DNA of 32,993 bases from Candidatus Anammoxibacter sp. (GCA_021777105.1 JAIQZQ010000099.1:1-32993); one strand, 5' to 3'. Positions 7,862-15,983 are shown, numbered from the stretch's first letter. Notes: generated by a model not told the origin, from the sequence alone. Program-made: numbers and translations.

Positions 7862-8317
7862 ATGAATACGCGTATACAAACCAATCAAGTCAATGCCGGT
7901 TCGATTATTTTCTTAGATGCCGTTGTCCTGCTCGGCGAGCATAATGCCAACAAGACTGAAGAATCTGCCCGCCTCGTTGGTTATCGATCAGATTGCAAAT
8001 AATATTAGATAGCAACAGACCGTTAAAAGCTCGCTGCGGAAGAGATTGCTTATATCTATAAACTTAGATGGAATATCAAAATATTCTTCGACCGGCGGAA
8101 ACGCCATTTTAAAGGCTGCCGGCTCATTGCAAGGTCGAAATACAGGCTTATGGCGCAAATACTTGCGGGTTTAATTACATACTTGCTGACTGCAATATAT
8201 TGCCACAACAATTTTAACGAAAAAGTGCCTATCAAAAGAGTCTGAGAGTTAAGGAACAAGATTATAAATGAGCTCAGATATTCTAACACGGATTTGGCAT
8301 TTCTAAACACAAAATAA
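7862..8317 (+). pseudogene. Relic of an IS4-family transposase, C-terminal half
   Basis: One plus-strand frame carries sense for about 150 codons: NAGSIIFLDAVVLLGEHNAN, ARLVGYR, IATDR, EEIAYIYKLRWNIKIFFDRR (the YREK-like region with IYKLRWxIExFF), KRHFKGCRLIARSKYRLMAQ, ILAGLITYLLTAIYCHNNFN, KVPIKRV-stop-ELRNKIINEL. Four internal stops (TAA, TAG, TAA, TGA) interrupt it without frameshifts, and the N-terminal half is missing. IS4-type transposases are DDE enzymes; this one is dead. An open frame on the other strand at 8056-8412 is only its shadow. Confidence 0.75.
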
Positions 8318-8438
8318 ACGTATGCGCTTAAGCAAGGGATTTGCTCCCTTTTGATTGCGCTTTTATTCTTGGCAAGGGTGGGGAAATATGATAACCGCAT
8401 TTGCCGTTTCACTTATTTGTTAAAAAAATGTGTTTTTT

Positions 8439-8525
8439 GTTGATATATTTGTAATATTATGTAAAATTCTTAGAAATAATAATGTTTTAAATTGTAAAGA
8501 ATAAAATTACACTAAATATATCAAC
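8439..8525. promoter_or_regulatory. Inverted 12-bp pair and promoter ahead of the MACPF gene
   Basis: GTTGATATATTT (8439-8450) and AAATATATCAAC (8514-8525) are perfect inverted copies 63 bp apart in a very AT-rich leader. The left copy overlaps a good sigma-70-like promoter: TTGATA (8440-8445), a 16-bp spacer, and TAAAAT (8462-8467). This could be a pair of regulator sites permitting looped repression of the MACPF gene, or the arms of a small element. The promoter call is by eye. Confidence 0.5.
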
Positions 8526-8583
8526 ATCTAAAATGATATTTTGGTTGGCATTTTTTTAATTATTATAATTTGGAGACGCTGAT

Positions 8584-10113
8584 ATGACAAAACCTGACAT
8601 GAAAGAACAACCACTGCCCGGCCTTGAGGTGGTGGGGCGAGGGATTTTTTTAAGACCCTATCAAGCTTATGAATTAAAAGATATTCTTTTCAAACATCAA
8701 AGTTACCAAACCTGTTCTTTTAGGGAAACAGGCGAAACCTACTACATTCCAGCCGGTTATGAGGTAAATGATAGCCCGCCAATGCCGCCCAAGCAAGCTT
8801 TTAATCAAACGATTATTGAGGAGTCCCGTGAACGTCTGGACAAACAGATGAATCTGGATGCCAACGTTGCCTCCAGCAATGCTCTTTTTACTGTTGACGC
8901 AAGCGGAAGCATGGCTAGCCAACAAAACAGCAACGAAGAGAGCTATTACGCGCTAAGGGTCTCCTTCATACCCCTGTGGTCGGTTTATATTCCAAATGCA
9001 ACTAAATTCGATGAAAAGAAAATAGAACTCAACATACCAACTCCTTTTAAGCATGCCAATAGAAGAGATTATGAAAAAATTTTTGAACGATATGGAACCC
9101 ATTATGTTAGAAGGGCTTGGGTTGGCGGGAAATCTACCCTTGTCATTTCCGTTGCAAAGTCCAGCGACATGACAAAGGAAGAGATAAAGTCAAGTCTCCA
9201 GGTTAGCCATTCAGGGGTAAAGGGCGGAGTAACTTCAGACAAAAAAAGCGGGAGTGAAAAATTAAAAAGCAATTCTGAATGCACCGTTTTTGGAAAAGGG
9301 GGGGATGAATTAAAACTTGCTACCCTTAGTTCGCTTGACAATGAGGTATATAACGACTGGTTGCTTAGTATCAAAAAAAATCCCCAGGTGATAGAGCTTG
9401 AAGTAATGGGAATTTGGACTCTGCTTGATGACGAGGAGAAAGCAAAAGCTTTAATGGACGCTTATAAGGCGGCAACCACTTTCACGCCCATTTCTGCTAT
9501 TTTTAATTACAACAATGAGATACATTTTATAAGAGGAAGCAAGTATTGCAAATACGATATAGAAAAAGGGCTAAGTGAAAAATCAAAACCCCTGAAGGAA
9601 ATATGGCCCGCATTGGAGAAAACCGGTTTTGACCGGATAGACGCCGCATTCAATGGAGATGATTGGACCATGGAAGGTGGTGAAGATATGAGCGGCAAGT
9701 TATTCATTTTCAGGAGAAACAAGTATCTCTGCCTGGATTTAGTTACTAATAAGATTGAAAAAGGATACCCTAAATTGATTAAAGACGGCTGGCCGGGCGT
9801 GCCTTTTGACAATATAGACGCTGCTCTAAATGCCGGGCAGGATTCAATCTATTTTTTTGCCGGTAGTGATTATATTCGTTACAATATGATCAAAAACAGA
9901 GCGGATGAAGGCTATCCGGAACCCATAGCTAAGCGGTGGGCAGGCGTTACATTCGACAGAATAGACGCTGCAATATATTGGGGAAACAGTAAAGTCTATT
10001 TTTTCAGGGATGACCTCCATCTGAGATTCGATACCATCACGTACAATACTGATCCCGGCTATCCCAGACCTATTGTGGGAAGTTACGTGGATGATTGGAA
10101 ATTTTTTGACTAA
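8584..10113 (+). CDS. MACPF pore-forming domain fused to hemopexin repeats
   Basis: A 509-residue protein. The MACPF/perforin signature is at residues 167-182 (FERYGTHYVRRAWVGG). The domain begins before ALRVSFIPLW and ends near GIWTLL (276-281); residues 190-235, rich in Ser/Lys/Thr, sit where a membrane-inserting hairpin would be. Residues 303-509 form four hemopexin-like blades, each with F(D)xIDAA, a strand such as KVYFF or KLFIF, and GYPxPI; such propellers usually bind proteins, glycans or metals. No signal peptide or transmembrane helix is present, so export or release must occur by lysis, a dedicated system or a partner. The start follows GGAG at 8572-8575. The next gene starts 21 bp downstream and is probably co-transcribed. 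A role as toxin or effector against other cells is inferred from the family. Confidence 0.88.
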   Translation: MTKPDMKEQPLPGLEVVGRGIFLRPYQAYELKDILFKHQSYQTCSFRETGETYYIPAGYEVNDSPPMPPKQAFNQTIIEESRERLDKQMNLDANVASSNALFTVDASGSMASQQNSNEESYYALRVSFIPLWSVYIPNATKFDEKKIELNIPTPFKHANRRDYEKIFERYGTHYVRRAWVGGKSTLVISVAKSSDMTKEEIKSSLQVSHSGVKGGVTSDKKSGSEKLKSNSECTVFGKGGDELKLATLSSLDNEVYNDWLLSIKKNPQVIELEVMGIWTLLDDEEKAKALMDAYKAATTFTPISAIFNYNNEIHFIRGSKYCKYDIEKGLSEKSKPLKEIWPALEKTGFDRIDAAFNGDDWTMEGGEDMSGKLFIFRRNKYLCLDLVTNKIEKGYPKLIKDGWPGVPFDNIDAALNAGQDSIYFFAGSDYIRYNMIKNRADEGYPEPIAKRWAGVTFDRIDAAIYWGNSKVYFFRDDLHLRFDTITYNTDPGYPRPIVGSYVDDWKFFD

Positions 10114-10134
10114 TATAATAAGAAAAGGAGTTAT

Positions 10135-10611
10135 ATGAAAAATACAGAAGATCAGACAAAAAAAGCGGAAAAAATTGTAAAAAACCATATGCTTGGAACC
10201 TTGGCTGGAGGACTGATACCATTTCGGATTTTTAGCGCGGCGGCAGTTGCGGGAATTCAAATAAAAATGATTCACTCCCTTTCCAGGCTGTATGAAGTGG
10301 AATTTAGCCAAAATCGTTGTAAATCTCTTATCGCGGCCCTGGCCGGAGCAGGGACATCCTTCTCTTTTACACAAAACTTAGCGCCTTTATTAAAAATTAT
10401 ACCCGTTATCGGACCCGCGACCGGCATGATTACAATGTCCGTCTTTAGCGCGGCTTCCACATTCGCCGTGGGAAAAGTCTTTATTCTGCATTTTGAATCC
10501 GGTGGAACGCTACTGGCTTTTGATGCTGAAAAAATGAGGGAATATTACACCAAGGCATTAAAAAGTGGAAAAGAAGAGATTAGAAAAAGTTACATCGGTG
10601 TAAAACCGTAA
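10135..10611 (+). CDS. Small DUF697-like membrane protein, probable partner of the MACPF protein
   Basis: A 158-residue protein with two or three hydrophobic segments (about 20-45, 65-78 and 86-115). The segment around IPVIGPATGMITMSVFSAAS followed by TFAVGKVFILHFESGG matches the DUF697 pattern, whose members are membrane-associated and often linked to GTPases; no GTPase domain is present here. It begins 21 bp after the MACPF stop behind AAAAGGAG (10123-10130), so both genes are likely on one transcript. A membrane protein next to a pore-former could be a self-protection factor, but nothing in the sequence proves this. Confidence 0.7.
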   Translation: MKNTEDQTKKAEKIVKNHMLGTLAGGLIPFRIFSAAAVAGIQIKMIHSLSRLYEVEFSQNRCKSLIAALAGAGTSFSFTQNLAPLLKIIPVIGPATGMITMSVFSAASTFAVGKVFILHFESGGTLLAFDAEKMREYYTKALKSGKEEIRKSYIGVKP

Positions 10612-10660
10612 GAGAGTTTAAAGTATTAATGGTTTTAAAAAAATAACAGAGCGGGCTGAA

Positions 10661-11034
10661 TTATAATTCCAAGAGTTTGAATATTTCCGGCAAGCGCGCA
10701 CAATGCCACGTGCCTTTGTATTTAATAAGAGTAAAATCCGTTACCAATGTTTTCATGTTCATCATAAATTTCATGTATAAGAGGCGGCAAAACAACAGAT
10801 TCTAAGATCATTTCTTTGTTGCAGATATAACAATAAAGTGGATCTTTATTAAAAGTATTTATCATCAGTTCTTTCCATGTGATATAGACGTCCGTAATAA
10901 TTCTTTCATATTAAGGAAAGTGTATACGATTGGTAAAAGAGCCCCTCTGAGTCTATTAGACAAAAATCCGTAATATCGAAAAACTCTAAAAGTTTTGTCA
11001 TGTATATGACATATTAGACGAGCAATAAAATCAT
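10661..11034 (-). pseudogene. Relic of an IS91-family transposase, C-terminal end
   Basis: From 11034 downward the minus strand reads HDFIARLICHIHDKTFRVFR then YYGFLSNRLRGALLPIVYTF, which is the IS91/IS801 segment (FLxRLIxHIPxKxFxxxRYYGFxSNRxRG). A frameshift near 10880 moves the sense into ITWKELMINTFNKDPLYCYI with the CxxC of the family's C-terminal zinc motif, stopping at 10722. A second shift would continue to 10661 (KGTWHCARLPEIFKLLEL). The catalytic HUH and tyrosine part is missing: the sense ends exactly where the dispersed repeat block begins (AATCCGTGG on this strand), so the repeats either replaced or split it. Confidence 0.75.
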
Positions 11035-12075
11035 GCCACGGATTACACAGATTTAAAATCAAAAAGCAGATAAACCACAAATCCTCATAAATCAGCGCAA
11101 ATTTAAAAGCAAAGCGCCGATTTCACAGATAAAGGCAAAAAGCAAACCACAGATTACACAGATTTCACAGATAAAGGCAAAAAAAAGCAAACCACAGATT
11201 ACACAGATTTCACAGATAAAGGCAAAAGCGGAAAATAAGGTAATAGGTGGTCAGTGATCAGCCCGTAGGTTGGGTAGAGCTTTGCGAAACCCAACATTCA
11301 ATGAACAAAATCAAAAGCGTGCCCACGAAAAGACACGAAAATACACGAAATTTAAAAGCAAACCACGGATTACATAGATTTAAAATCAAAAAGCAGATAA
11401 ACCACAAATCCTCACAAATCAGCGCAAATTTAAAAGCAAAGCATAGATTTCACAGATAAAAGCAAAAGCAAACCACAGATTACACCGATTTCACAGATAA
11501 AGGCAAAAGCGAAAAATAAGGTAATAGGTGGTCAGTGATCGGTAAAAGTAAAAAGCGTACCTCAGCCCGTAGGTTGGGTAGAGCTTTGCGAAACCCAACA
11601 TTCAATTAACAAAATCAAAAGCGTGCCCACGAAAAAACACAAAAAACACGAAATTTAAAAGCTCGTAGGTTGGGTAGAGCTTTGCGAAACCCAACATTCA
11701 ATTAACAAAATTAAAAGCGTTCCCACGAAACCCAACATTTAATTAACAAAATCAAAAGCGTGCCCACGAAAAAACACGAAAATACACGAAATATAAAAGC
11801 AAACCACAGATTTCACAGATAATGGCAAAAAACAAAGCACAGATTTCACAGATTTAAAATCAAAAGCAGATAAACCTCAAATCCTCACAAATCAGCGCAA
11901 ATTTAAAAGCAAACCACAGATTACACCGATTTCACAGATAAAGGCAAAAAAAGCAAACCACAGATTACACCGATTTCACAGATAAAGGCAAAAAGCGGAA
12001 AATATGGTAATAGGTGGTCGGTGATCAGCCCGTAGGTTGGGTAGAACATTGCGAAACCCAACATTTAATTAGGGG
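11035..12075. repeat. Block of interleaved dispersed repeats, about 1 kb
   Basis: There is no gene here; the block is built from three recurring units. Unit A is ACCACAGATTACACAGATTT followed by CACAGATAAAGGCAAAA (near 11143, 11188, 11470, 11803, 11910, 11957), itself a run of CACAGAT words. Unit B is a hairpin whose arms GGTTGGGT and ACCCAAC flank AGAGCTTTGCGAA (11268-11295, 11572-11599, 11668-11695, 12035-12062), with a right-arm remnant near 11729, usually followed by ATTCAAT and a GTGCCCACGAAAA...CACGAAA run. Unit C is AACCACAAATCCTCACAAATC plus AGCGCAAATTTAAAAGC (near 11071, 11400, 11873). Larger composites recur in order, for example 11226-11365, 11507-11660 and 11993-12075, so the block grew by duplication of composites. 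Intervals are irregular, unlike a CRISPR array. Confidence 0.85.
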
Positions 12076-12225
12076 CTCGGTAAATTTTAGCTTCTCTTTC
12101 CTGCCCCTTACTCATCAATGTTCATGTCATGAGACATGAACCAACCGTGGTTATTTATTTTCAGCTCCTTAAATGGCGCTAAATAATAGACATGTATGTA
12201 TATTTATTTTATAATTTGCGCATTA

Positions 12226-12407
12226 AGGGTTCGGCAAGAAATAACTTGGAGTTTTTTGTTTGTATATTTAGGTTGTATTTGTACAATCCGATTGAGGTGA
12301 ACCGGAAGCGCAGCCATAGCTGCGTTGAGGATTCGCCGATTGAGAATTGCGCAAAGACGGCCTGAAGATGCAAGCAAAAAACTCCAAGTTATTTCTTGCC
12401 GAACCCT
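12226..12407. mobile_element. MITE with perfect 33-bp terminal inverted repeats
   Basis: The 33-bp ends 12226-12258 (starting AGGGTTCGGCAAGAAATAAC) and 12375-12407 are perfect inverted copies. The 116-bp interior has no ORF. TTA words lie next to both ends, but a target-site duplication is not certain. It looks like a non-autonomous DNA transposon derivative; no matching transposase is in the window. Degenerate relatives of its end occur at 27347-27370 and 28092-28135. Confidence 0.85.
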
Positions 12408-12442
12408 AATCATTAAATCTAATAAATAGTGGCACAGGCATC

Positions 12443-12576
12443 CTTTGCAAGCTTGTTACAAGGCTCTGCGTTGGAATGCCCGGTTTGACGCTCTGCGTCA
12501 AGCAAGGGGACGCAGAGTGCTGAAACTAGCGAGAAAGTGGCTTTTTTTAGAGTTAATTACCCGTGTTAATTTTATA
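12443..12576. repeat. Left flanking repeat of the NACHT gene cassette
   Basis: This segment matches 16153-16282 in the same orientation. Shared blocks include GCGTTGGAATGC, GACGCTCTGCGTCAAG, GTGGCTTTTTTTAG and CCGTGTTAATTTTA. The two copies bracket the NACHT gene plus its 3' tail. Its end lies only 20 bp before the NACHT start codon and contributes TATAAA near 12573, so it probably supplies part of the promoter region. Confidence 0.75.
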
Positions 12577-12595
12577 AATAAACAAGGACTTTACA

Positions 12596-15500
12596 ATGAA
12601 AGAACAAAATGATAATGACTTAAATGTATCGGAATATGCAAAGCGTTTGAAAGATTATGCAACCCCTCCCGATCCTCAAAAAGCGAATGAAGCCTTTACT
12701 GATGGTCAGCTAAACTCTTTAACTATGTCAATAACTCATGTTATAGATAAACATAATAGAGGCACAATACTGGATATCGGGTGCGGCTCCGGAATAGTTT
12801 TAACTAGAATTGCAGGTATTACAGAATTTAAAGATAAGGACGGATGGGGCTATTTGGGCGTGGGAAATGTCAAAGATCGATCAGCGACCAAAAAAACAGC
12901 TGTCGATCTGGAGGAAGAATTTGATTTTGACATTGATAAACGTTTCAAGTGCCGATTGCTTGATGAATTCTATAGTGACTGGATTTCAAATGCAGCGCAA
13001 CCTCTATTGGTAATTATTCGCAATGTTTTTCATGAACTTGATATATTTAAAACAGCTAAACTTATTTATACGCTTACTTCAAATTTAACCGACAAAGATA
13101 CGTTGTTTATTCAGGATCTTGAACTTTTCCCAAAGCAGGAACGGGATAACGCCTGCTGGATACCAGACATGTTTAAAGTATTGCTGGAATCATGCGGATT
13201 TAGTTCGAAAGTAACACCCTGTGAAACCTCCAGTGGTAATAAGTATTTCAATGTTGAAGCTGAAAGAGATATATCCATCTCTTTATCTTACGACGAAATA
13301 GTAGAAAATGTTACAAAGAGACGTCAAGGTCAATTTAGCTATATGACTACTGTAAATGATAACCTGGGAAAGATTAAAGGAAATAGAGACGAGAAAATTG
13401 CCATACTTGATTTTGATTTACAGTACAAAGCGCTCGCAGTTCAACTTGAGCAAATTAAAAATAAAGTTAAATCCGGCGCTGCTAAACAGCTTCATATACC
13501 GGCCTCATACAAAACATGGCTGAAAACCCGTTGTTTGGAAATGGATATTGGACAATTAGTAGGAGATGCCACCGAAAAAGGTCTGTTCACTATTAATATG
13601 CCGGAAATCTATATACCTCTTTATGCTGCAAATTATGCCACTATAACTAGTCATTCCGATGGCTCTTCAAACATTGAGAAAAATATAAATATTGAAAAGT
13701 TTGCAGTGCAAAAAGATTGTCTGGTGGTTGCAGGGCAGCCAGGTTCAGGCAAGACCACTTTGATTAAACATTTGGCGTATACAATACTTCAGCAAAAAAA
13801 CGATTGTGGTTTTAAAGATTATCTACCTCTCTTTATAATATTGAACGATTTGCAGATTGCAATAAAGAATATGGAACAAGCCGACCGTGATAAGATAATT
13901 CCCGGAGTTCCATTTGCGAAGAAAATTATGAGTAAATATTTTGAAGAGACAGGCAATGGTTTGAATTTAGAGATAGTTGAATCATATGCCGAGAGAGGTA
14001 AATTAATACTGCTTGTTGACGGTTTGGATGAAATGGAAAATGAGGTAAGAGCACAGGTAATATTATCATTAGTTGATTTTAGAAATAAATATAAAGATAA
14101 TATTAAAATAGTACTTACAGGACGCCCGGCGGGAATTGATTATCAGGTTAGAGAAAAATATAAAAATGATAATCATGTCACTATAGACAACCTGAACAAC
14201 TCACAAATAAACGAGTTCCTGACAAAATGGTTTGACCATATTCCTGCAATGGCGGAAAAAGGGCTTACAGTTAAAGGTATTGAAGAGGAGATTCAAAGCC
14301 ATGAACATATAAAAGCGTTGATTGAAACGCCTTTAATGTTAACTGCTATTTGCGTCCTTTATTATAACGGTGGCAAAATACCTGATCAACGAGCGGAACT
14401 GTATGAAAAGTTCATTAATAATCTTTTGTTTAAAAGGTTTGAAAAAGAAGATGCTAAAAATGTTCAAAAATTCCTGATGAGACTTGCATATAAAGTACAC
14501 CGCCGGAGTAATCATGAAGAGAGAAACAGATATTTTGACAAAAACATTGGAATTAAGGCGTTATCAGAGGTCCATCCCGAGGATAAACCTGAAGAGTTGG
14601 AAGAGAAATTTAACATGATAGTACAAAGATGCGGGCTGCTCAAAGAAGAGGATCATAAATATCTGTTCTGGCATTTATCGTTTCAGGAGTTCTTAACCGC
14701 CAGACATCTTAATACATTAAGCGCAATCAAAGAAGAATCAGTCGCTAATTATTGGCAAAACAGCTGGTACAAAGAGGTAATACGGCTGTTTATAGGATAT
14801 CTTTATTGTAATAATGATGGTAGCTCTGCCAACGCAGTTGTTAAAAGTGGGGTGAGTCTGGAAGAGAGCTCTCCTTACAGCGGCTGGTTATTGGCTTCAC
14901 AATCTCTATCGGACATTCCGGTGGATGATAGAGATATCGGGGTGTTGAAATTAGTTAGAAAAAAACTTAATCACATTATTGGAAAAGTGGCAGACCTCAA
15001 GATAATGGTAGAAGCAGGTGAAACCCTGGGCTGGCTTGGCGATCCGCGTGATTTGAAAGAGTTTATACCTGTTGAAGGTGGTGATTATTACTTAATAAGC
15101 TTTGGAAGATATGTGCCTATAGATCCATTTAATATTTCAAAATATCCGGTTACTAATAGCTGGTATGAAGAGTTTATGAATGATGATGGATATACAACTA
15201 AAGAAAATTGGAGCGAAGAGGGAATAAAATGGCTTGAAGATACAAAGACAAAACATCCAAAATATTGGAATGGTCATAAATGGATATGCCCGAATTCACC
15301 TGTTGTAGGGGTATGCTGGTATGAAGCAGAAGCATTTACAAAATGGTTAAATTCAGAACAAAATTCTGGTAATTCATACAGATTACCAAATGAAAAAGAG
15401 TTTGAGGCTGCCGCAGGGGGAAAAAAAGGCAGAAAATATCCCTGGGGAGATGAATGGGACAAATATAAATGTAATAACAAGACTGGTATTCATAGAACTT

Positions 15501-15730
15501 CACCTGTGGGGATATTTAACAGTGGTAATACATCTGGAAGCGTTTCAGATTTAAGTGGAAATGTATGGGAATTGTGTATTGACAGGTATGATAAAAATGC
15601 TTCGCACCGTGTGTTGCGCGGTGGCGGCTGGGACCGCGATGACCAGGGGTGTAGTTCTGCTTTTCGTATCAGCTGCAGTCCAGGTTATCGCTCCGACGCT
15701 ATTGGCTTCCGCCTTGTGTTCGTCCCGTAG
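12596..15730 (+). CDS. Methyltransferase-NACHT-FGE fusion with a DGR-like variable end
   Basis: A 1044-residue, probably cytoplasmic protein with four parts. (1) Residues ~36-220 are a class I SAM-methyltransferase-like domain: motif I ILDIGCGSG (58-66), RNVFHELD (142-149), FIQDLELFP (171-179). (2) A NACHT NTPase has Walker A GQPGSGKTT (380-388), Walker B LILLVDGLDEM (470-480), LTGRPAG (507-513), and the family-typical HLSFQEFL (693-700). (3) A helical linker runs from 700 to 815. (4) Residues ~820-1044 are an FGE-sulfatase/C-type-lectin-like domain (SPVVGVCWYEAEAFTKWL, YRLPNEKEFEAAAGG, DLSGNVWEL, RVLRGGGW, IGFRLVF). The last part looks like a DGR variable region (separate entry). NACHT (STAND) proteins act as nucleotide-driven switches, many in phage defence; here the FGE end would recognise a target and the methyltransferase-like end would be the output. 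This role is inferred. The start follows AAGGA (12584-12588). Confidence 0.88.
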   Translation: MKEQNDNDLNVSEYAKRLKDYATPPDPQKANEAFTDGQLNSLTMSITHVIDKHNRGTILDIGCGSGIVLTRIAGITEFKDKDGWGYLGVGNVKDRSATKKTAVDLEEEFDFDIDKRFKCRLLDEFYSDWISNAAQPLLVIIRNVFHELDIFKTAKLIYTLTSNLTDKDTLFIQDLELFPKQERDNACWIPDMFKVLLESCGFSSKVTPCETSSGNKYFNVEAERDISISLSYDEIVENVTKRRQGQFSYMTTVNDNLGKIKGNRDEKIAILDFDLQYKALAVQLEQIKNKVKSGAAKQLHIPASYKTWLKTRCLEMDIGQLVGDATEKGLFTINMPEIYIPLYAANYATITSHSDGSSNIEKNINIEKFAVQKDCLVVAGQPGSGKTTLIKHLAYTILQQKNDCGFKDYLPLFIILNDLQIAIKNMEQADRDKIIPGVPFAKKIMSKYFEETGNGLNLEIVESYAERGKLILLVDGLDEMENEVRAQVILSLVDFRNKYKDNIKIVLTGRPAGIDYQVREKYKNDNHVTIDNLNNSQINEFLTKWFDHIPAMAEKGLTVKGIEEEIQSHEHIKALIETPLMLTAICVLYYNGGKIPDQRAELYEKFINNLLFKRFEKEDAKNVQKFLMRLAYKVHRRSNHEERNRYFDKNIGIKALSEVHPEDKPEELEEKFNMIVQRCGLLKEEDHKYLFWHLSFQEFLTARHLNTLSAIKEESVANYWQNSWYKEVIRLFIGYLYCNNDGSSANAVVKSGVSLEESSPYSGWLLASQSLSDIPVDDRDIGVLKLVRKKLNHIIGKVADLKIMVEAGETLGWLGDPRDLKEFIPVEGGDYYLISFGRYVPIDPFNISKYPVTNSWYEEFMNDDGYTTKENWSEEGIKWLEDTKTKHPKYWNGHKWICPNSPVVGVCWYEAEAFTKWLNSEQNSGNSYRLPNEKEFEAAAGGKKGRKYPWGDEWDKYKCNNKTGIHRTSPVGIFNSGNTSGSVSDLSGNVWELCIDRYDKNASHRVLRGGGWDRDDQGCSSAFRISCSPGYRSDAIGFRLVFVP
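15608..15730 (+). other. Candidate DGR variable region (3' end of the NACHT-FGE gene)
   Basis: Codons 1005-1044 match the pattern of DGR targets with FGE/C-type-lectin folds: RVLRGG-x-W, a variable stretch, SAFR, a variable stretch, then IGFRLV. In such proteins the variable positions come from AAC/AAT template codons by adenine-specific mutation. Here these positions read GAC CGC GAT, then ATC AGC TGC AGT, then TAT, then TCC GAC GCT: nearly all end in C or T and can be reached from AAC/AAT by changing adenines only. GGG is an exception and would need an AAG-like template codon. The stretch is visibly richer in G and C than the rest of the gene, and the conserved end (ATTGGCTTCCGCCTTGTG) would serve as the initiation-of-homing segment. 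Neither a template repeat nor a DGR reverse transcriptase was seen in the window. Confidence 0.65.
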
Positions 15731-15740
15731 TCAGTTGGTA

Positions 15741-15817
15741 GTCTTTGCTCTTTACCTATGAGCAGGAAAGACCAAGTTGTTTGAACGTAGAGAGCGGGCC
15801 GCTATGGATATAGCGGC
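15741..15817. promoter_or_regulatory. Two hairpins just downstream of the candidate variable region
   Basis: GTCTTTGCTC (15741-15750) pairs with GAGC and AAAGAC (15760-15772), leaving a 3-nt bulge, starting 10 bp after the stop codon. GCCGCTAT and ATAGCGGC (15798-15817) form a perfect 8-bp stem with a GGAT loop. DGR target genes often have a short cruciform just after the variable region that aids homing. The first hairpin could also act as a terminator, though no clean U-run follows. Confidence 0.5.
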
Positions 15818-15876
15818 AAGCGAATGAAGAGAAAACAACGAGTGTCTCGGCGGGGGGGCTTACTCGCGCAGATGTT

Positions 15877-15983
15877 GCTCGTTCCAATGCTCCGCGTTGG
15901 GAATGCCCGGTTTGACGATCTGCGTCAAGTGACGGGACGCAGAGCGTCCGTAATACATTCCAACGCGGAGCATTGGAACGAGC
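15877..15983. repeat. Complete nested inverted-repeat element
   Basis: The outer arms 15877-15905 and 15956-15983 are inverted copies (GCTCGTTCCAATGCTCCGCG and onward) differing by a single inserted G. An inner hairpin TCTGCGTC/GACGCAGA lies at 15919-15943. Partial copies of the same element make up most of 12466-12540 and 16157-16238, so this is the intact member of the family that flanks the NACHT gene. Confidence 0.8.

Noticed and set aside
8056..8412. 118-codon minus-strand open frame
   Set aside because: It is antisense to the IS4 transposase relic, which has clear protein similarity on the plus strand, and has no ribosome binding site.
11247..11459. 70-codon plus-strand open frame
   Set aside because: It consists only of dispersed repeat sequence.
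11035..12075. Possible CRISPR array
   Set aside because: Repeat units differ in type and length, intervals are irregular, spacers are made of other repeats, and no cas gene is present.
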